A stretch of 64,000 bases of DNA, taken from the NCBI RefSeq assembly GCF_029407905.1, contig NC_073633.1, positions 29,464,501 through 29,528,500 of the forward strand, read 5' to 3'. Within the stretch, counting starts at the first letter, position 1. Every line of letters begins with the position of its first letter. Of this stretch, positions 22,530-34,167 are shown one piece after another. Both the position numbers and the translations under genes were made by a program. This DNA comes from Bubalus kerabau (Eukaryota > Chordata > Mammalia > Artiodactyla > Bovidae). The notes beneath the pieces were generated by a model. It had not been told where the DNA came from and made no database searches. It saw only the letters and a list, made by a program, of their open reading frames with translations.

Positions 22530-24360
22530 GATTTTCTTTTCACTTTTTCTTTTTGTGTACTCAAAAAGTGTATATTTTAACTGTGGTAGGATGTCTCTGT
22601 GCTGTTTATTTTTGGACGAATAATTTCTAGTGCTTAAACAAGTTAAAAGTTTTTTCTCTGGCATTTTATTGGCATTTTATGGCCTATTAAAAGTATATCT
22701 GTCAAAGTTATAGGTAACAGGAGTTATCTTATTTCTTCTATGAATTGATTGGACTAGTAAAAGCTGTGGTTGCTACCATCCAACTTTTAAACTTTTTTAA
22801 AAAAAAAATACTAAATAATTCTTACATGGAACAGTACACAAAATTATGTGCAGACACATTTTTTCCTGGCAATGATGGTAAACAGATATTTAATTTTGCT
22901 ATATTTTCAATAGCTCTCTCCAAATGTTACAGAAAAAACTAAAGAGTAACTCCTAGTACTATTCCTATTTTTAAAGTAATAACTACTATTGGGAAGATTC
23001 CATGTATGTCTTTTCAATTTTACTGTTATAGCTATGTATCACAAAACAATATATTATATTGCGATTATATTCTGAAATTTCTCATAAGTAGTGTCATGCA
23101 GCATATATCATTCTGATGCTTTTTATACTCAGCATTTTATTTTTGTAAGATTTTTCTAAGAAAATAATATAGAGAATTGTTTCTTTGCTTGTAATAGTTC
23201 ATGTATTTTGACTTCATATGTAATTCATTATTCGTTCATTCTGTACTTGAATGGTTATACTTCTGCTTACAGGGTTGGTGTGACTATCCTTGTAAATGCC
23301 TCCTTGTTCAAATGTTAGAATTACTTGAATGTAGATAACAGGAATTGGAATTGCTTGACTTTTAAATATATACATTTTCTTCCTTATTAAATAGTTCAGG
23401 CAATTTTTCTCTGAAGTTGTTAACTAAATGTTCTTTATGTGGTTGCTTTTCTCCATCTGGAGAAATTTAATAGCCTTCTCCCTGTATTTGGGTCAAAACT
23501 TAATGCTATCAGATTTTCACATTTCTGGTTATCTGACAGAAATGAGATAGTAATTTGCTTTAATTTTCTCTGTTACTGCAGAAGTTGATGTTTTATATGT
23601 TCACATGTCTATTTCCTCTTCTTTAAATTGCCTTTATGTAAATTATCTTTATTATCGCTTTTTATTTTGAATGTTTTTCTTATTTATTTGTAAAAGCCCT
23701 CTACATAAACTTAATTTCTAATGTTTTCTGGTTACATGGTTTCCTATACATCCTACTATGCATTTGATTTTTAATTATGTAGTGGGGCATGTCTGCAGGT
23801 TAAACACTTCCCATCTATTAGGAATTGTCTAGAAATTTATATTTCTAATTGTCAAATTACTTTAATGATTATATACTTATTTAGCTTTTCTATTTCTTCT
23901 TTAACTATTTTTGATAATATATATATTTTAGAGCATCTATCAGAACACTGAAATATGTGGCCAAGTCTTTTTCTTGTGTCAAGGATTTCTTCAGATAGTA
24001 AATCTCTGCCCTTGTTGAGGTCCCCTATGAAACCTTCTCTGTTCCATATGGAGGCATGTCTCATGAGGGTCTGGAAGCCTTGGTCTGGGTGCTGGACACA
24101 ACAGGAGGAAGCAGGGCTCTCGAAATACTCATGATAGGGCCTCACCTGTCCTGGGATCCCTTCAAAGGCAGAAACTAGCCCTCAAGCCGAGTCACTGCAT
24201 GGGGCTGTCTCTCCTCCCATAAGATCAACATTAGATCAAGGAGATTGCTGCACACTGAAGAGAATATGCCTCTAAATAGATTCTAAATCTCACAATTATT
24301 CTGTATCATTAACAATACTTTATATAGTTGTCTTTTTATTTTTAGCGAAAATAATGGGTG
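22530..24360. other. AT-rich intergenic DNA, no gene supported
   Basis: Present only in unit A. One 97-codon minus-strand frame (24145-23852) includes CVQHPDQGFQTLM, faintly like a TRAV framework-2 motif, but no other V landmark or RSS is nearby. Confidence 0.35.
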
Positions 24361-24362
24361 TA

Positions 24363-24614
24363 TGCTGCTGCTGCTAAGTTGCTTCAGTCATGTCCAACTC
24401 TGTGCGACCCCATAGATGGCAGCCCACCAGGCTCCCCTGTCCCTGGGGTTCTCCAGGCAAGAATACTGGAGTGGGTTGCCATTTCCTTCTCCAGTGCCAT
24501 GCATGCTAGTCGCTTCAGTTGTGTTTGACTCTGTGCAACCCCATGGACAGCAGCCTACTAGGCTTCTCTGTCCACGGGATTCTCTAGGCAAGAATACTAG
24601 AGTGGGTTGCCATT
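24363..24614 (-). mobile_element. BovA2-type dimeric SINE
   Basis: GCTGCTGCTGCTAAGTTGC end, two TCAGT(C/T)(A/G)TGT half-units and GAATACTAGAGTGGGTTGCC. Confidence 0.9.
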
Positions 24615-25131
24615 AATGGGTATATAGAGATCTCATAGTGGCATTAACTTGCATTTCCATGATGACTAATGATGTAGAAGAGGGGATTGCAAACTTCTTC
24701 AATAAAGGGTAGAATAGTAAATATTTTTTGTCTTTGTAGGCCATTCATTCTGTTGCAACTACTGAACTCTGCCATTGTTTCATGAAATAAGTTATGGATA
24801 ATACATAAATAAATAAGCTTTCTTATGTTTCAACAAAATTTATTTACAAAGTAAATGGCTGAATGGACTGGTTCATGGGCCATATTTTGTTGATTCCTGA
24901 TGTAGAGGACTCCATGGCTTCACAGGGTAATTCTCCAAACATTTAAAGAATAGTTAGGTCCCATCCTTCTCAAATTTTCTGTAAAATTGAAGGTGAGGAA
25001 ATATTGCCAAACTCATTCAATGAAGCCTTCATTACCCTGATGCCAAAACCAGACAATAAAACTACCAAAAAAAGTCAATTTCTTGAATGAACATCGATAA
25101 AAAAACCCTCAACAAAATATTAGCAAACTTC

Positions 25132-25437
25132 AATTCAGTCAGTTCAGCTGCTCAGTCATGCCCAGCTCTTTGTGACCCCATGGACTGAAGCATGCCAGGC
25201 TTCCCTGTCCATCACCAGCTTCTGGAGCTTGCTCAAATTCATGTCCATAAAGTTAGTGATGCCATCCAACGATCTCATCCTCTGTTTGTCCCCTTCTTTT
25301 CCTGCCCTCAATCTTTCCCAGCATCAGGGTCTTTATCAATGAATCAGTTCTTTGCATCAGGTGGCCCAAGTATTGGAGTTTCAGCTTCAGCATTAGTCCT
25401 TCCAATGAATATTCAAGACTAACTTCCTTTAGAACTG
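25132..25437 (-). mobile_element. BovB LINE 3'-end fragment nested in L1
   Basis: Reverse of the BovB tail: TCAGTCATGCCCAGCTC, CCAGGCTTCCCTGTCCATCA, CCTGCCCTCAATCTTTCCCA. Only the last ~300 bp are present. Confidence 0.9.
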
Positions 25438-25560
25438 AATTAAGTTAGGAAACTTAATTCAACAATTTATTAAAGAATCATATATCATGGCCAAGTGGGA
25501 TATAGTCTAGGTGTACAAGGATGGTTCAGTATTTTCAAATCAATCAACATGATATACATT

Positions 25561-25632
25561 TTTTTAAATTTTATTTTATTTTTAAACTTTACATAATTGT
25601 ATTAGTTTTGCCAAATATCAAAATGAATCCGC
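25561..25632 (-). mobile_element. 72-bp L1 3'-end insertion with target-site duplication
   Basis: Begins with a T run (reversed poly-A), then TGCCAAATATCAAAATGAAT, a reversed L1 3'-end phrase. Perfect 13-bp duplications CATGATATACATT at 25548-25560 and 25633-25645. Confidence 0.85.
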
Positions 25633-25813
25633 CATGATATACATTAATAGCATGAAGGATAAGAACTTATGTAATTATCTCAACAGACAAAGAAAAAGTA
25701 TTTGACAAAATTCAGCATCCATTCATGTTTAAAACTCTTAATAAACTTGGTATAATGGGAACACATCTCAAAATAATACAGGCCATTTACAACAAACACG
25801 CAATTAATATCAT

Positions 25814-26006
25814 GCTATGCTATGCTAAGTTGCTTCAGTCGTGTCTGACTCCGTGCGACCCCATGGACTGCAGCCTACCAGGCTTCTCCAGGCAAGAACA
25901 CTGGAGTGGGTTGCCATTTCCTTCTCCAATGCATGAAAGTGGAAAGTGAAAGTGAAGACGCTCAGTCGTGTCTGACTCTTAGTGACCCCATGGACTGCAG
26001 CCTAAA
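25814..26006 (-). mobile_element. BovA SINE nested in L1
   Basis: GCTATGCTAAGTTGCTTCAG head to TAGTGACCCCATGGACTGCA. L1 sequence resumes at AAACTGAAAGCTTTTCTCC. Confidence 0.88.
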
Positions 26007-26727
26007 CTGAAAGCTTTTCTCCAAGGTGAGGAACAAGACAAGGATGCCTACTCTCACCATTTCCATTTAACATAGTACTTGAAGTCCTTGTCACAGCAGT
26101 CATATAGGAAAAAGAAATAGAAGGCATCCAAATTGGAATAAAACTATTAAAATGCAAAAAGACAGCCTATCAAACAGAAGATACTTGCAAATAATTAGTC
26201 AATAAGGGGTTAATGTCCAAAATATATAAAGAAATTTATATGCAATATGTGAACTATAAATAATCTGATTTTTTAAAAGGCAGAGGACCTAAATAAACAT
26301 TTTTCCAAAGAAACATGTAGATGGGCAACAGACACATGAAAAGACATTCAACATCTCTAATCATCAGGTAAATGCAAATCAAAACCCAATGAGATCTTAC
26401 CTCACCCCAATCAGAAAACTATCATCAAAAAGCCAAGAAGTAATGAGTGTTGCTGAGGATATGAAGAAAAGGGACCCTTTGGGCACCCTTGCTGGGAAAG
26501 TAAACTGATGCAGCCACTATTTAAAACAGCATAAAGGTTCTTCAAAAATTAAAAATATAAATACTATATCATTCAGCAATTCCATTCCTGGATATCTATC
26601 AGAAGAAAACAAAAACACTAATTTGAAAATATATATGCACCCTAATATTCACAGAAGCATTATTTCTAATCACCAAGATATGGAAGCAATCAGTATTCAT
26701 CCATATGAATAGATAGAGAATATGTGT

Positions 26728-26758
<31 letters not shown>

Positions 26759-27442
26759 CACAATGAAATATTACTTAATCATAAAAAGGATAAAATCTCA
26801 TCACATAAGACAACATGGAAAACCTGGAGGGTATTATACTTAGCAAAATAAGTCAGACAGAGAAAGACAAATACTGTATGTTTTCACTTATATATGGATT
26901 CTAAAATGCAAAACTAACAGAATAGAAACAGACTCATAGATATAGGGAATAAACTACTGGTTACTAGAGGGGAAAGGGTTGGGTGTAAGAGTGAAATAGG
27001 TGAAGCAGGTACAAAATTTGAAAAGGTACAAAAATTATGTGTATTTCTCCATACTTATAAAATAAATAAAATTATGTAATGTGCAGTAAGGAAAGGAATA
27101 GACCCTGCCAATACCTTAACTGTAGCCAGTGAAACTGATTTCAGACTTCTTGCATCCAGAATTGAAAGAGGATAAGTTTGTTTTAATTAAACGACCAAGT
27201 TCATATTAACCATTGAGCATATGTGTGTTTTTTGTTTGCGCTGCTGCAGGAGTAGGATGAGATGTATCTGCAGTTGTCTGTTGGGACGCATCATAGTGAG
27301 GCAGTTTTGGATGGACATTCTTGGGACAGCCAACTTAGCTGAATAATATCCTCTTGGAGTCACTTTTCTCTTCTTTTAGTTCCTTTCACTTCTTCCCATT
27401 TTGAAGTAGAGCATATTGTAGCTAAATATTTATTTTGATAGG

Positions 27443-27690
27443 GCTTCCCTCATAGGTCAGCTGGTAAAGAATCCGCCTGTAATGCAGGAGACCCCGGTTC
27501 CATTCGTGGGTCGGGAAGATCCGCTGGAGAAGGGATAGGCTACCCACTCCAGTATTCTTGGGCTTCCCTTGTGGTTCAGCTGGTTAAAAAGATCCCCTGG
27601 AGAAGGGAAAGGCTACCCACTTCAGTATTCTGGCCTGGAGAACTCCATGGGCTGTATAACCTATGGGGTCGCAAAGAGTCGCCTTTCACT
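27443..27690 (+). mobile_element. Bov-tA SINE with a partial internal duplication
   Basis: GGCTTCCCTCATAGGTCAGC head. The GGGCTTCCCTTGTGGTTCAG head recurs at 27559 after the first GGCTACCCACTCCAGTATTC, and the body then repeats. Either a SINE into SINE or a slipped copy. Confidence 0.85.
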
Positions 27691-27875
27691 TTCTTGTCCA
27701 TTAATAGACCTCTCCTAGCTACAAGTTTGAGACTCTAGCGCAGAAGAAGATACAGATTGAGAGGAAGATAAAGACCAAAGTCTCAAATCTGTAAGGCCAA
27801 TAAGAAGCACTGCAAATGCCCTGTGGTGGCCTCACGGTGTGACTGTGGCTGGAGGAGGGGCTGAGCCCCGCGGAG

Positions 27876-27914
27876 GGTTTGAGTACAGGCTGCAGGTGCC
27901 CGGGGAGCACAGTG
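27876..27914 (-). promoter_or_regulatory. 23-bp-spacer RSS of TRAV22 copy A
   Basis: Minus strand: heptamer CACTGTG (27914-27908), 23-bp spacer, nonamer ACTCAAACC (27884-27876). Intact core; still rearrangeable in principle although the gene is broken. Confidence 0.88.
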
Positions 27915-28436
27915 CTGCACAGCACAGAAGTAAGTGCCTGAGTCTGTGGTTCGCAAAGAGGAAACGTGCAGTGAGCTGCGGCGTTCTTTAAGGACTGTCG
28001 TGGCATTTAATCTTCCTCCTTGCCTTATTCCTCAAGGAACGTAAATGAGGTGGCGGCCCCCGGGCTTCTGAAGATACCACAGCACACTGTCTGCCGAGGT
28101 GGAGAAATTACACCACAGTGTAGAGCTGGCTCCCTCCTGTGGAGTCAGGGCTGGGGGACTCTGCTCCACATCCACCCCTCTCACACCTGATGAGAAAGAG
28201 ACAGACAGTCACAGGTGAGGCTCACTGTAACTCTGAGAAAACCCTGAACGTGTCCCTCCAGCTCCCATCGATGTTGAGATGGATGGGAAGTGTGCAGGAC
28301 TTGTCAACTCTTTCTACTCCCTCCCTCAACAGTACAGCAGCTGCCCATTTCTTCAGATTCCCCTGCAGGGCAGCCCCAACTCACAGCAAACCCGGGCAAA
28401 CGAAAGCCCCAGCACAGTGCCCACTAGCCTCTTCAT
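27915..28436 (-). pseudogene. TRAV22: T-cell receptor alpha variable gene, TRAV22 subgroup, copy A, pseudogene
   Basis: Leader exon 28436-28385 is intact: ATG, 17 codons (MKRLVGTV...ARVC), GTGAGT donor. V exon 28186-27915 begins VRGVDVEQSPPALTPQEG and keeps the first Cys (TLWCNFS), Trp (VLWYLQKPGG) and second Cys (SGTYFCAVQ), all close to human TRAV22. One in-frame TGA lies at 28034-28032, after LIYVP, where copy B and human have serine. Compared with copy B, six bases are also missing in framework 2. The splice sites and RSS remain good, so the stop is the main lesion. About 0.4 kb downstream of TRAV8 copy A, as in unit B. Confidence 0.88.
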
Positions 28437-28498
28437 GATGCCTTGACTTGCTGCTGAGAAATTTTCACCTTAAAATACACAGCTAAACCTATAAGTGG

Positions 28499-28625
28499 TG
28501 TGTCACTTCTTGTCTAGAAATGTTCCTGCTCCTGCAACCAATCAGCTCCCCCAACAAACCCTGCCCAGGTGACACTCTGTGACAGGAAGCCCCACCTAAC
28601 AGTCAACTCCACTGAGAACACTGAA
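28499..28625 (-). promoter_or_regulatory. Candidate promoter region of TRAV22 copy A
   Basis: A block just above the leader is conserved with 46045-46165 in unit B. Copy A has CAACCAATCAGC (CCAAT box on the plus strand), an E-box CAGGTG and an ETS-like ACAGGAAG. In copy B these read CAACCCATCAGC and ACAAGAAG. Regulatory function is inference. Confidence 0.35.
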
Positions 28626-28807
28626 CTTGAGAAAACAAATCCTGTCTTTGCAAATTTAAAAAGAAAAGAAAAACTCTAAGATGCCCACAGGAATGAAACA
28701 TTTGCAATACTCTATATTCTCTGTACTATTTGCCTTCCCAGAACATGCCAACTTCTGAAAATAACACAGGCTAAAACTGTAAGTCCTTTAAGCTACCAGA
28801 TCTCAGG

Positions 28808-28846
28808 GGTTTGCAGATAGCTCCCCCTACAGTCCTAGTCACCATG
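28808..28846 (-). promoter_or_regulatory. Degenerate RSS of TRAV8 copy A
   Basis: Minus strand: heptamer CATGGTG (28846-28840) in place of CACAGTG, 23-bp spacer, nonamer CTGCAAACC. Loss of the third base C, essential for RAG cleavage, predicts no rearrangement. Confidence 0.8.
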
Positions 28847-29286
28847 TCACTCAGAGCATAGAAGTACTTGGTCAAATTACTTCAGTGGGCTTTTTCCTCA
28901 GGTGAAAGGAAGTTTCACTCTTCCTAAATTCAGATGCAAAACCTTTGATGCCTGAAACAAGATTGTTTCCAGACATGTACTTCAGGAGAAGCTGGAGTCC
29001 TTGGTTGGGGTACTGCACATGCCAGTAGAGATTAGGTTGAAGAAAAAATAAGTAGTTGCACCTCAGCTTCACAGGGGCTCCTTCAGAGACAGTGATGTGG
29101 CCATCGGGCTGGGTCACTGACTGGGCTCCTGAACCATTAATACTGAATCAGTGAACTCAGCTAAACAAAATCTCTATTCAAAGTCAAACCAGAACAATGT
29201 TCCGTGTGTGGACAAGACAGTAAAATGGAACAGTACTCACTCAGCAGCAGGAGTGCCGCAAGCATCAAGGTGAACACCAAGGTCAT
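28847..29286 (-). pseudogene. TRAV8: T-cell receptor alpha variable gene, TRAV8 subgroup, copy A, pseudogene
   Basis: Leader exon 29286-29241 is intact (MTLVFTLMLAALLLL plus one base, GTGAGT donor). V exon 29128-28847 reads AQSVTQPDGHITVSEG, VKLRCNYL (first Cys), LYWHVQYPNQGLQLLLKY and SFHLRKKP as in human TRAV8. A net 4-bp loss after FHLRK, compared with the sister copies, shifts the frame and gives TGA at 28874-28872. The second Cys codon is TAT (Tyr) at 28860-28858. The RSS heptamer has also lost its CAC core. Several lesions point to long-standing inactivity. TRAV22 copy A lies 0.4 kb downstream. Confidence 0.9.
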
Positions 29287-29479
29287 GGTGGAGCAGTGAA
29301 GAGGCAGTGAGCTGCTTTCCGGGTGATTCCCCACAGACAGAAGTCTCATGACTGGGGGACTTGAATCCAAGTTGCTCTGAGGTTGAGGAATGACAGGTGA
29401 TATCGATTTCTTCTTCTGATGGAGACTGTAGAGGGAGCTAGGAAGAGAGGCTGTCTTAAAACTTCTGTCTCTAGTGTCT

Positions 29480-30200
29480 GAGATGCTTTATATGTCATTG
29501 TGTAAAAAATGGTGTCAGGATATCTCTTTAAATTGTAAGGAAGGAAGGTTTTTTTGAGCTTATTCTGATCTTTCCCAATTTTCACAACAGTGCCCTCCAG
29601 GGGTCAGATAGAGAAATAAAGAGAAATTCACAATTTTTGTTCACCCCCTTCCTGGCTTTGTATGGTTGAATTCTAAAGCATTATAATTATGTACAGAGCA
29701 GAATTTATGTTTTGTAGGCACTGAAACTTACAAAATTGCACTTTATATAGCAGCACAAAATTATGGATAAAAATTAAATAGAAAATAATGTTTAGAATGA
29801 AAAATAAAATCATAGCAAATTATAAATTTTAGAAAGCAAATTCCACAGACAGCATAAATCTAGAAAATTGAGTCATATTTTAGTACTTATTTCCATGACA
29901 CACTGCTATAATACTTTTTGTTTCTATGCTTTTTGTCTTCATACTTTTTACACTTTTATTCATATGACAATACATTTGTAAAAACTTTAATACAGAGACA
30001 AGAAAGATGATCATTAGTTGAAATTCACTTTCTTAAAAAAATCAAAGTGCATTTTGAAAATGGATTAAAATTTATAGGATTATGGTCAAAATTTGGAAAC
30101 TGTCTATCACAATACTCTGTGCAACAAGATTTCATTACATTCCAAGTTTTCTTATGTCATAAGAAATCCTAAATACTATCAACTGATCACACCAATTAAC
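29480..30200. other. Upstream flank of TRAV8 copy A, shared with unit B
   Basis: Matches about 47050-47790 (for example CACAAAATTATG then AAATAATTTTTAGAATGA-like text). No coding frame. Confidence 0.5.
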
Positions 30201-30214
30201 GAGTCTATTTTCTA

Positions 30215-30599
30215 TGTTAGTTTCCTATTGATGAGTGACAAATTATCAAGAACTTTTGTGATGGAACAACATCTGTTTATATCACGGGTTCTGTAAGTCA
30301 GAAATCAGCACACAGTTAAGCTGAACTCACAAGGTTGCAGTCAAGGAGGCAACTAAGACTGTCTGGGGCATGGGGTCCTCTTCCAGACTCAGTGGTTGCT
30401 GGTACAATTCATTTCCTTGTGGCTGTAGCAGTCATGGCAACTTGTTTCCTCAAGACAAGGAGGATGTCTCTGATCCCAGGAAAAGTTTAAGCTCTTTTTT
30501 AAAGAGCTCACTTGATTAGATTAGGCCCACCTAGGACAATCTCCTTTTGATTCATTCAAGGTCATACTGATTAGAGACTTTAATTACACCTGCAAATTT

Positions 30600-30600
<1 letters not shown>
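30215..30600. repeat. Ancient interspersed repeat, shared with unit B
   Basis: TTTCCTATTGATGAGTGAC then AATTATCAAGAACTTTTGTG resembles a common old mammalian repeat family I cannot name with certainty. Its duplicate is at about 47795-48180. Confidence 0.5.
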
Positions 30601-30603
<3 letters not shown>

Positions 30604-30637
<34 letters not shown>

Positions 30638-30832
30638 TAGCCCCTCAGACTCTTTGCAACCTCATGGACTGTAGCCCACCAAGCTTCTCTGTCCATGGAA
30701 TTTTCCAGGAAAGAATATTGGAGTGGGTTGCCATTTCCTCCTCCAAGGGATCTTCCCAATCCTGGGATCAAACCCACATCTCTTGCATCAGCAGACAGAT
30801 TCTTCACCACCGCACTACCTGGGGAACCTTGG
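30604..30832 (-). mobile_element. Bov-tA SINE with a (GT)n end
   Basis: (GT)n at 30604-30635, then TTTGCAACCTCATGGACTG to CCGCACTACCTGGGGAACC. Unit A only; unit B carries the 6-kb L1 near this spot. Confidence 0.9.
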
Positions 30833-30839
30833 TATCATC

Positions 30840-31600
30840 TACCTACCATGGTTGTTAATGCCCTCATTGGACTGGCATGCTATGAGTTTCACTTTATTCT
30901 CATAAATGTAAAGCATTGTGACCAGTCAATAAGAAGTTAATATGAACAATAATAAATATGATCAGATGAGGCCATTTTCATACCAAAGGAAGAACATAAA
31001 CAAACTCGTCTTCCAATGTATAGGGTGGAATGCACAGATATTCCACAGAGTGGAATGCAACAGAGTGCAAGGAAACTATAAAAACATACTGGGACCAGTT
31101 AGGGAGGTGTTACATGCTTTTAAAACACTAAAAGTTCTGGCAATAGACTCTCATGCCTTTTGGAAACAAAGACTTGTTAATGAATCATTACCAAAGGAAC
31201 AGCAGTACAGTGTAATGTAAGGTAATTAGCATCAAACAGATTTTTGTTTGAAATCTGTCCCTGATGCTTAGCCTGTGAGATCTTGATGACAAGCATTTAT
31301 ATACTGAAGTGACTGTGAGCTGCATAAATAAATCCCAGTAGGTCAAAATTATATGCATTCTTAATTCAAATTCACTCTTGCAGATGCTAAATAAGCCTGC
31401 GGCTCACTCCGTCACCACCTGACAAACTAGCATTATAGTAGAGGGGAAGTTGGGGTTTAACTGGCAAGGATCTTAACTCGTTAAGATATCTTATTTTTTG
31501 AAACATTTATAAAATATGGCTAGGGCCCTATGCATCTTGGAAATGACATGTTTAAGTAAGGGGCACTGAAGTTTAAGCTTTATTTTAAAATGAAATACTA
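30840..31600. other. Intergenic DNA, nothing recognised
   Basis: AT-rich; a 92-codon plus-strand frame (30942-31220) has no recognisable domain. Confidence 0.35.
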
Positions 31601-31605
31601 AAAGT

Positions 31606-31797
31606 GTTAGTTGCTCAGTGGTGTTTGACTCTTTGTGACCCCATGACCTGTAGCCTGCCAGGCTTCTCTGTCTGTGGGATTCTCCAAGCAAGAATACTGG
31701 AGTGGGTTACCATTCCCTTCTGCAAGGTATGTTCCTGACCCAGGGATTGAACCCAGGTCTCCCGCATTGTAGGCAGATTCTTTACTGTCTGAGCTTT
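31606..31797 (-). mobile_element. Bov-tA SINE
   Basis: TTGCTCAGTGGTGTTTGACT to TTTACTGTCTGAGCTTTA, including GGGATTGAACCCAGGTCTCC. Confidence 0.9.
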
Positions 31798-31799
31798 AT

Positions 31800-34160
31800 A
31801 ATAAATATCTTATTTAATACAACACCACCTTGGGTTACTAATTTTTACCCTCCATTTTACAGATGGTAAACCTAGCTTCAAAGAATTTAAATTACACAGG
31901 ATTGCAGTATTTTTAAGTGACAGGGTAGCGATTAGAATCTAGATCTAACTCCAGAGACCAGTCTTATGTGCACTCCACTAAGACTGCTTGCATGATAATT
32001 GAAGCAATATGAGCAGATGAAATTTTCAAAGAATAGTATACAGATTGAGAAGAAAAGAGGGCCTAAGCAGTAGGAATGCTCTTGATGTGGGATGGGTAAA
32101 GAAGAATAGGAGATCTTGCAAAGGATCTCCCAGAAGTTAAAGTTTAAGGTTGGGGTACTGTGTGCCAGGAACACAAAGGTCCCCAGAAAGAGTGGCAAGC
32201 ACTGCAGAGAGTGGCTACTCGAATGTGGTCTGTAGGTGGGTAGCATTCGCGTCACCAGGGAGCTACTCTGACTTCAGAATCTCAGGCCTAACCCAAAATT
32301 CTTAAGTCAGAATCTGCATTTTAATAATATTCCTGTGCACATTAAAATTTGAGAAATACTTGTCTAGATGAAGGAGGTTAAAAACGTCTTTTAGATTTAA
32401 CAATAAAGAGATCACTGGTGATTTTTAAGAAAACACATTTTAGAAAATATTGGGAGAAAAAGCAGAAGTGTATGGAGTGAAAAAAGGTGACACAGTGTAA
32501 GCAGTTATATGATCAGGGCTTTTAAACAATAGCCAGGGAGTAAAAGATAGATTGGTGGCAGGAGAGGCATGTATGGGGTTTGGAGGAATATGAAATATTT
32601 TTTCTAAGATGAGAAAGCTTGAATATTTTAAATGAGTCCTAAAAAATCAGACTGTAGAATTTGGATGATCAGTGGCCTAAGGTGCTATAGAAACCAGAAA
32701 GAATGGTGTTGGTGAAGTGTTTAGGCAAAGAGGTACAATTTCAAAGTAAAAGAGATACCTGTTTTATTATTATGGGAGGGAAGGTGAATTACAAGTGTAA
32801 AAGCAGAATGTTTTATTAGATGCAGAAAGTTGAAGATTCATTTAAATATACTGAAATGGAGCTGGGCTCTATGGTCCTTGCCTCCCATGTCCTCAGCCTG
32901 CCCTTGTCTGTGAAAAAACTTAAGCCAAAGAAGAAGCTTGATCAGACATCCCCTGTAAAGTTACATGAAGAACTGACCCCATCTTTCAGCAAAGAGAAAG
33001 TGAAAGTTTCTGAGAACTTTCAGAAATCAGTTTCCTTGTTGTGAACTGCCTGCTATTCAACTTGAGAGAGATTGGGATGGCAACCCATGGGAGGAAAAGC
33101 ACTTTGGTTAGAAATTTTTTATATAAAATTTCAATTAAAAAATTTAAAACTTTCAAATGGAAAGAAACAAAAAGTCCTTCTTAGCTTTGCTTAATGGCGG
33201 AACTATTATTATTTTGTCTTGCTTGAATGTTTTCCTCTCCTTCTGCATTTTTTTCTGATTAAGTTTATTCTTTGGAATTCAGGGAAAGCCCAAGAGGCTA
33301 ATGCTTTTCTATGCACAAGAAGCAACAGAGGGTGGGTATTGGGAGTCTGTTTCAGAAAGACCCTATAGAATCCTTCTGGGTTTCATATTGTGTGTGTGTG
33401 TGTGTGTGTGGCCTCTTGTGTGCCAAGCAGAGTTCAGGTCTGGAGGATGCTGTAGTAAAGAGATATTAAATGCCTATAGTTCAGTAGGAAGAGAGAAAAA
33501 TTAAATTAATGTTTTTTTTTTTAGAAAAAATAATTTTCAAGAGTAATAAGTACTATAAACACAATACAATACTGTATTGAGACAGAGTTACTCTTGGGGT
33601 GACAAAGGGCATCTGCTCTAACGGAGAGGAGGCTCCACTCTGATACTTACTATGCAACACCAGGAAAAATATTGAACCCCCTTCAAGTTCAATTTCCTTT
33701 CCTGTAAGTACTCAGTATCTTTCTGCTGGGCACTGGACTCAGCACTGGCACTTATTAACTCATTCACTTCTCATGAGAACTCTGCACGGTAGATTCTATC
33801 AATATTGATATTCTATCAATATCTAACATTGTAGATACGCGAACACTAAAGCAAAAAATCATTAAGTCATTTTGCCAAGATACTCAACTAATGAGTGGTA
33901 GATCTAGAAATACAAACCAAGTCTTCGGTCTCAAGCACTTGGTAACATTGCCTGCCTAAAGGTGAATTGATCCAACCTTGAAGTGTTCCAATAAGAATTA
34001 AGTAGGAACAAACATTCAAATCACCCAACATAATACCTTCCCTAACTTAAATATTCAATCAACTGCAGCAATGTGCAAAATCTTGGGGATGGGGTTGGGA
34101 GACAGAATCTGAAATTGCAGAATAATCTATCCACAAGATAAAGGTCAATATTTTTCTGGA
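31800..34160. other. Intergenic DNA, end of unit A; no gene supported
   Basis: 32560-32860 matches 54300-54600. The 74-codon frame 32820-33044 (AT- and Lys-rich) has no family I recognise. A (GT)n run lies at 33391-33410. Confidence 0.4.
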
Positions 34161-34167
34161 TATGTAT

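Larger units (their letters stand above)
24945..27065 (+). mobile_element. Old L1 LINE, ORF2 to 3' end, with three insertions
   Basis: Degenerate ORF2 (AAACTCATTCAATGAAGCC, then CCTGATGCCAAAACCAGAC) continues through 26160-27065 to the 3' end. The 3' part is shared with 43430-44620 in unit B, so this L1 predates the duplication. Interrupted by a BovB, a 72-bp L1 piece and a SINE. A (CA)n(TA)n run lies near 26727-26758. Confidence 0.78.
13300..32860. repeat. Tandem segmental duplication, unit A (TRDV1, TRAV22, TRAV8)
   Basis: Matches unit B (36640-54600) in the same order and orientation in several blocks. Paired anchors are 13380/36740 (TGCAGTGTG then AGAAAGATTTA), the TRDV1 genes, 15505/39630 (CACATGTTCTGTATGATTGA), 27120/44660 (TGTAGCCAGTGAAACTGATT), the TRAV22 and TRAV8 genes, 29760/47335 and 32600/54360 (AGATGAGAAAGCTTGAATAT). 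The spacing differs because of later L1, BovB and LTR insertions and a large indel near 18.1 kb. Limits are approximate. Confidence 0.85.

Noticed and set aside
23852..24145. Minus-strand frame with CVQHPDQGFQTLM, reminiscent of TRAV8 framework 2
   Set aside because: No first or second Cys context, no leader, no RSS, and the rest of the frame does not resemble a V domain. Treated as chance.
32820..33044. 74-codon Lys-rich plus-strand frame
   Set aside because: No domain and not conserved in the matching part of unit B (54550-54620).
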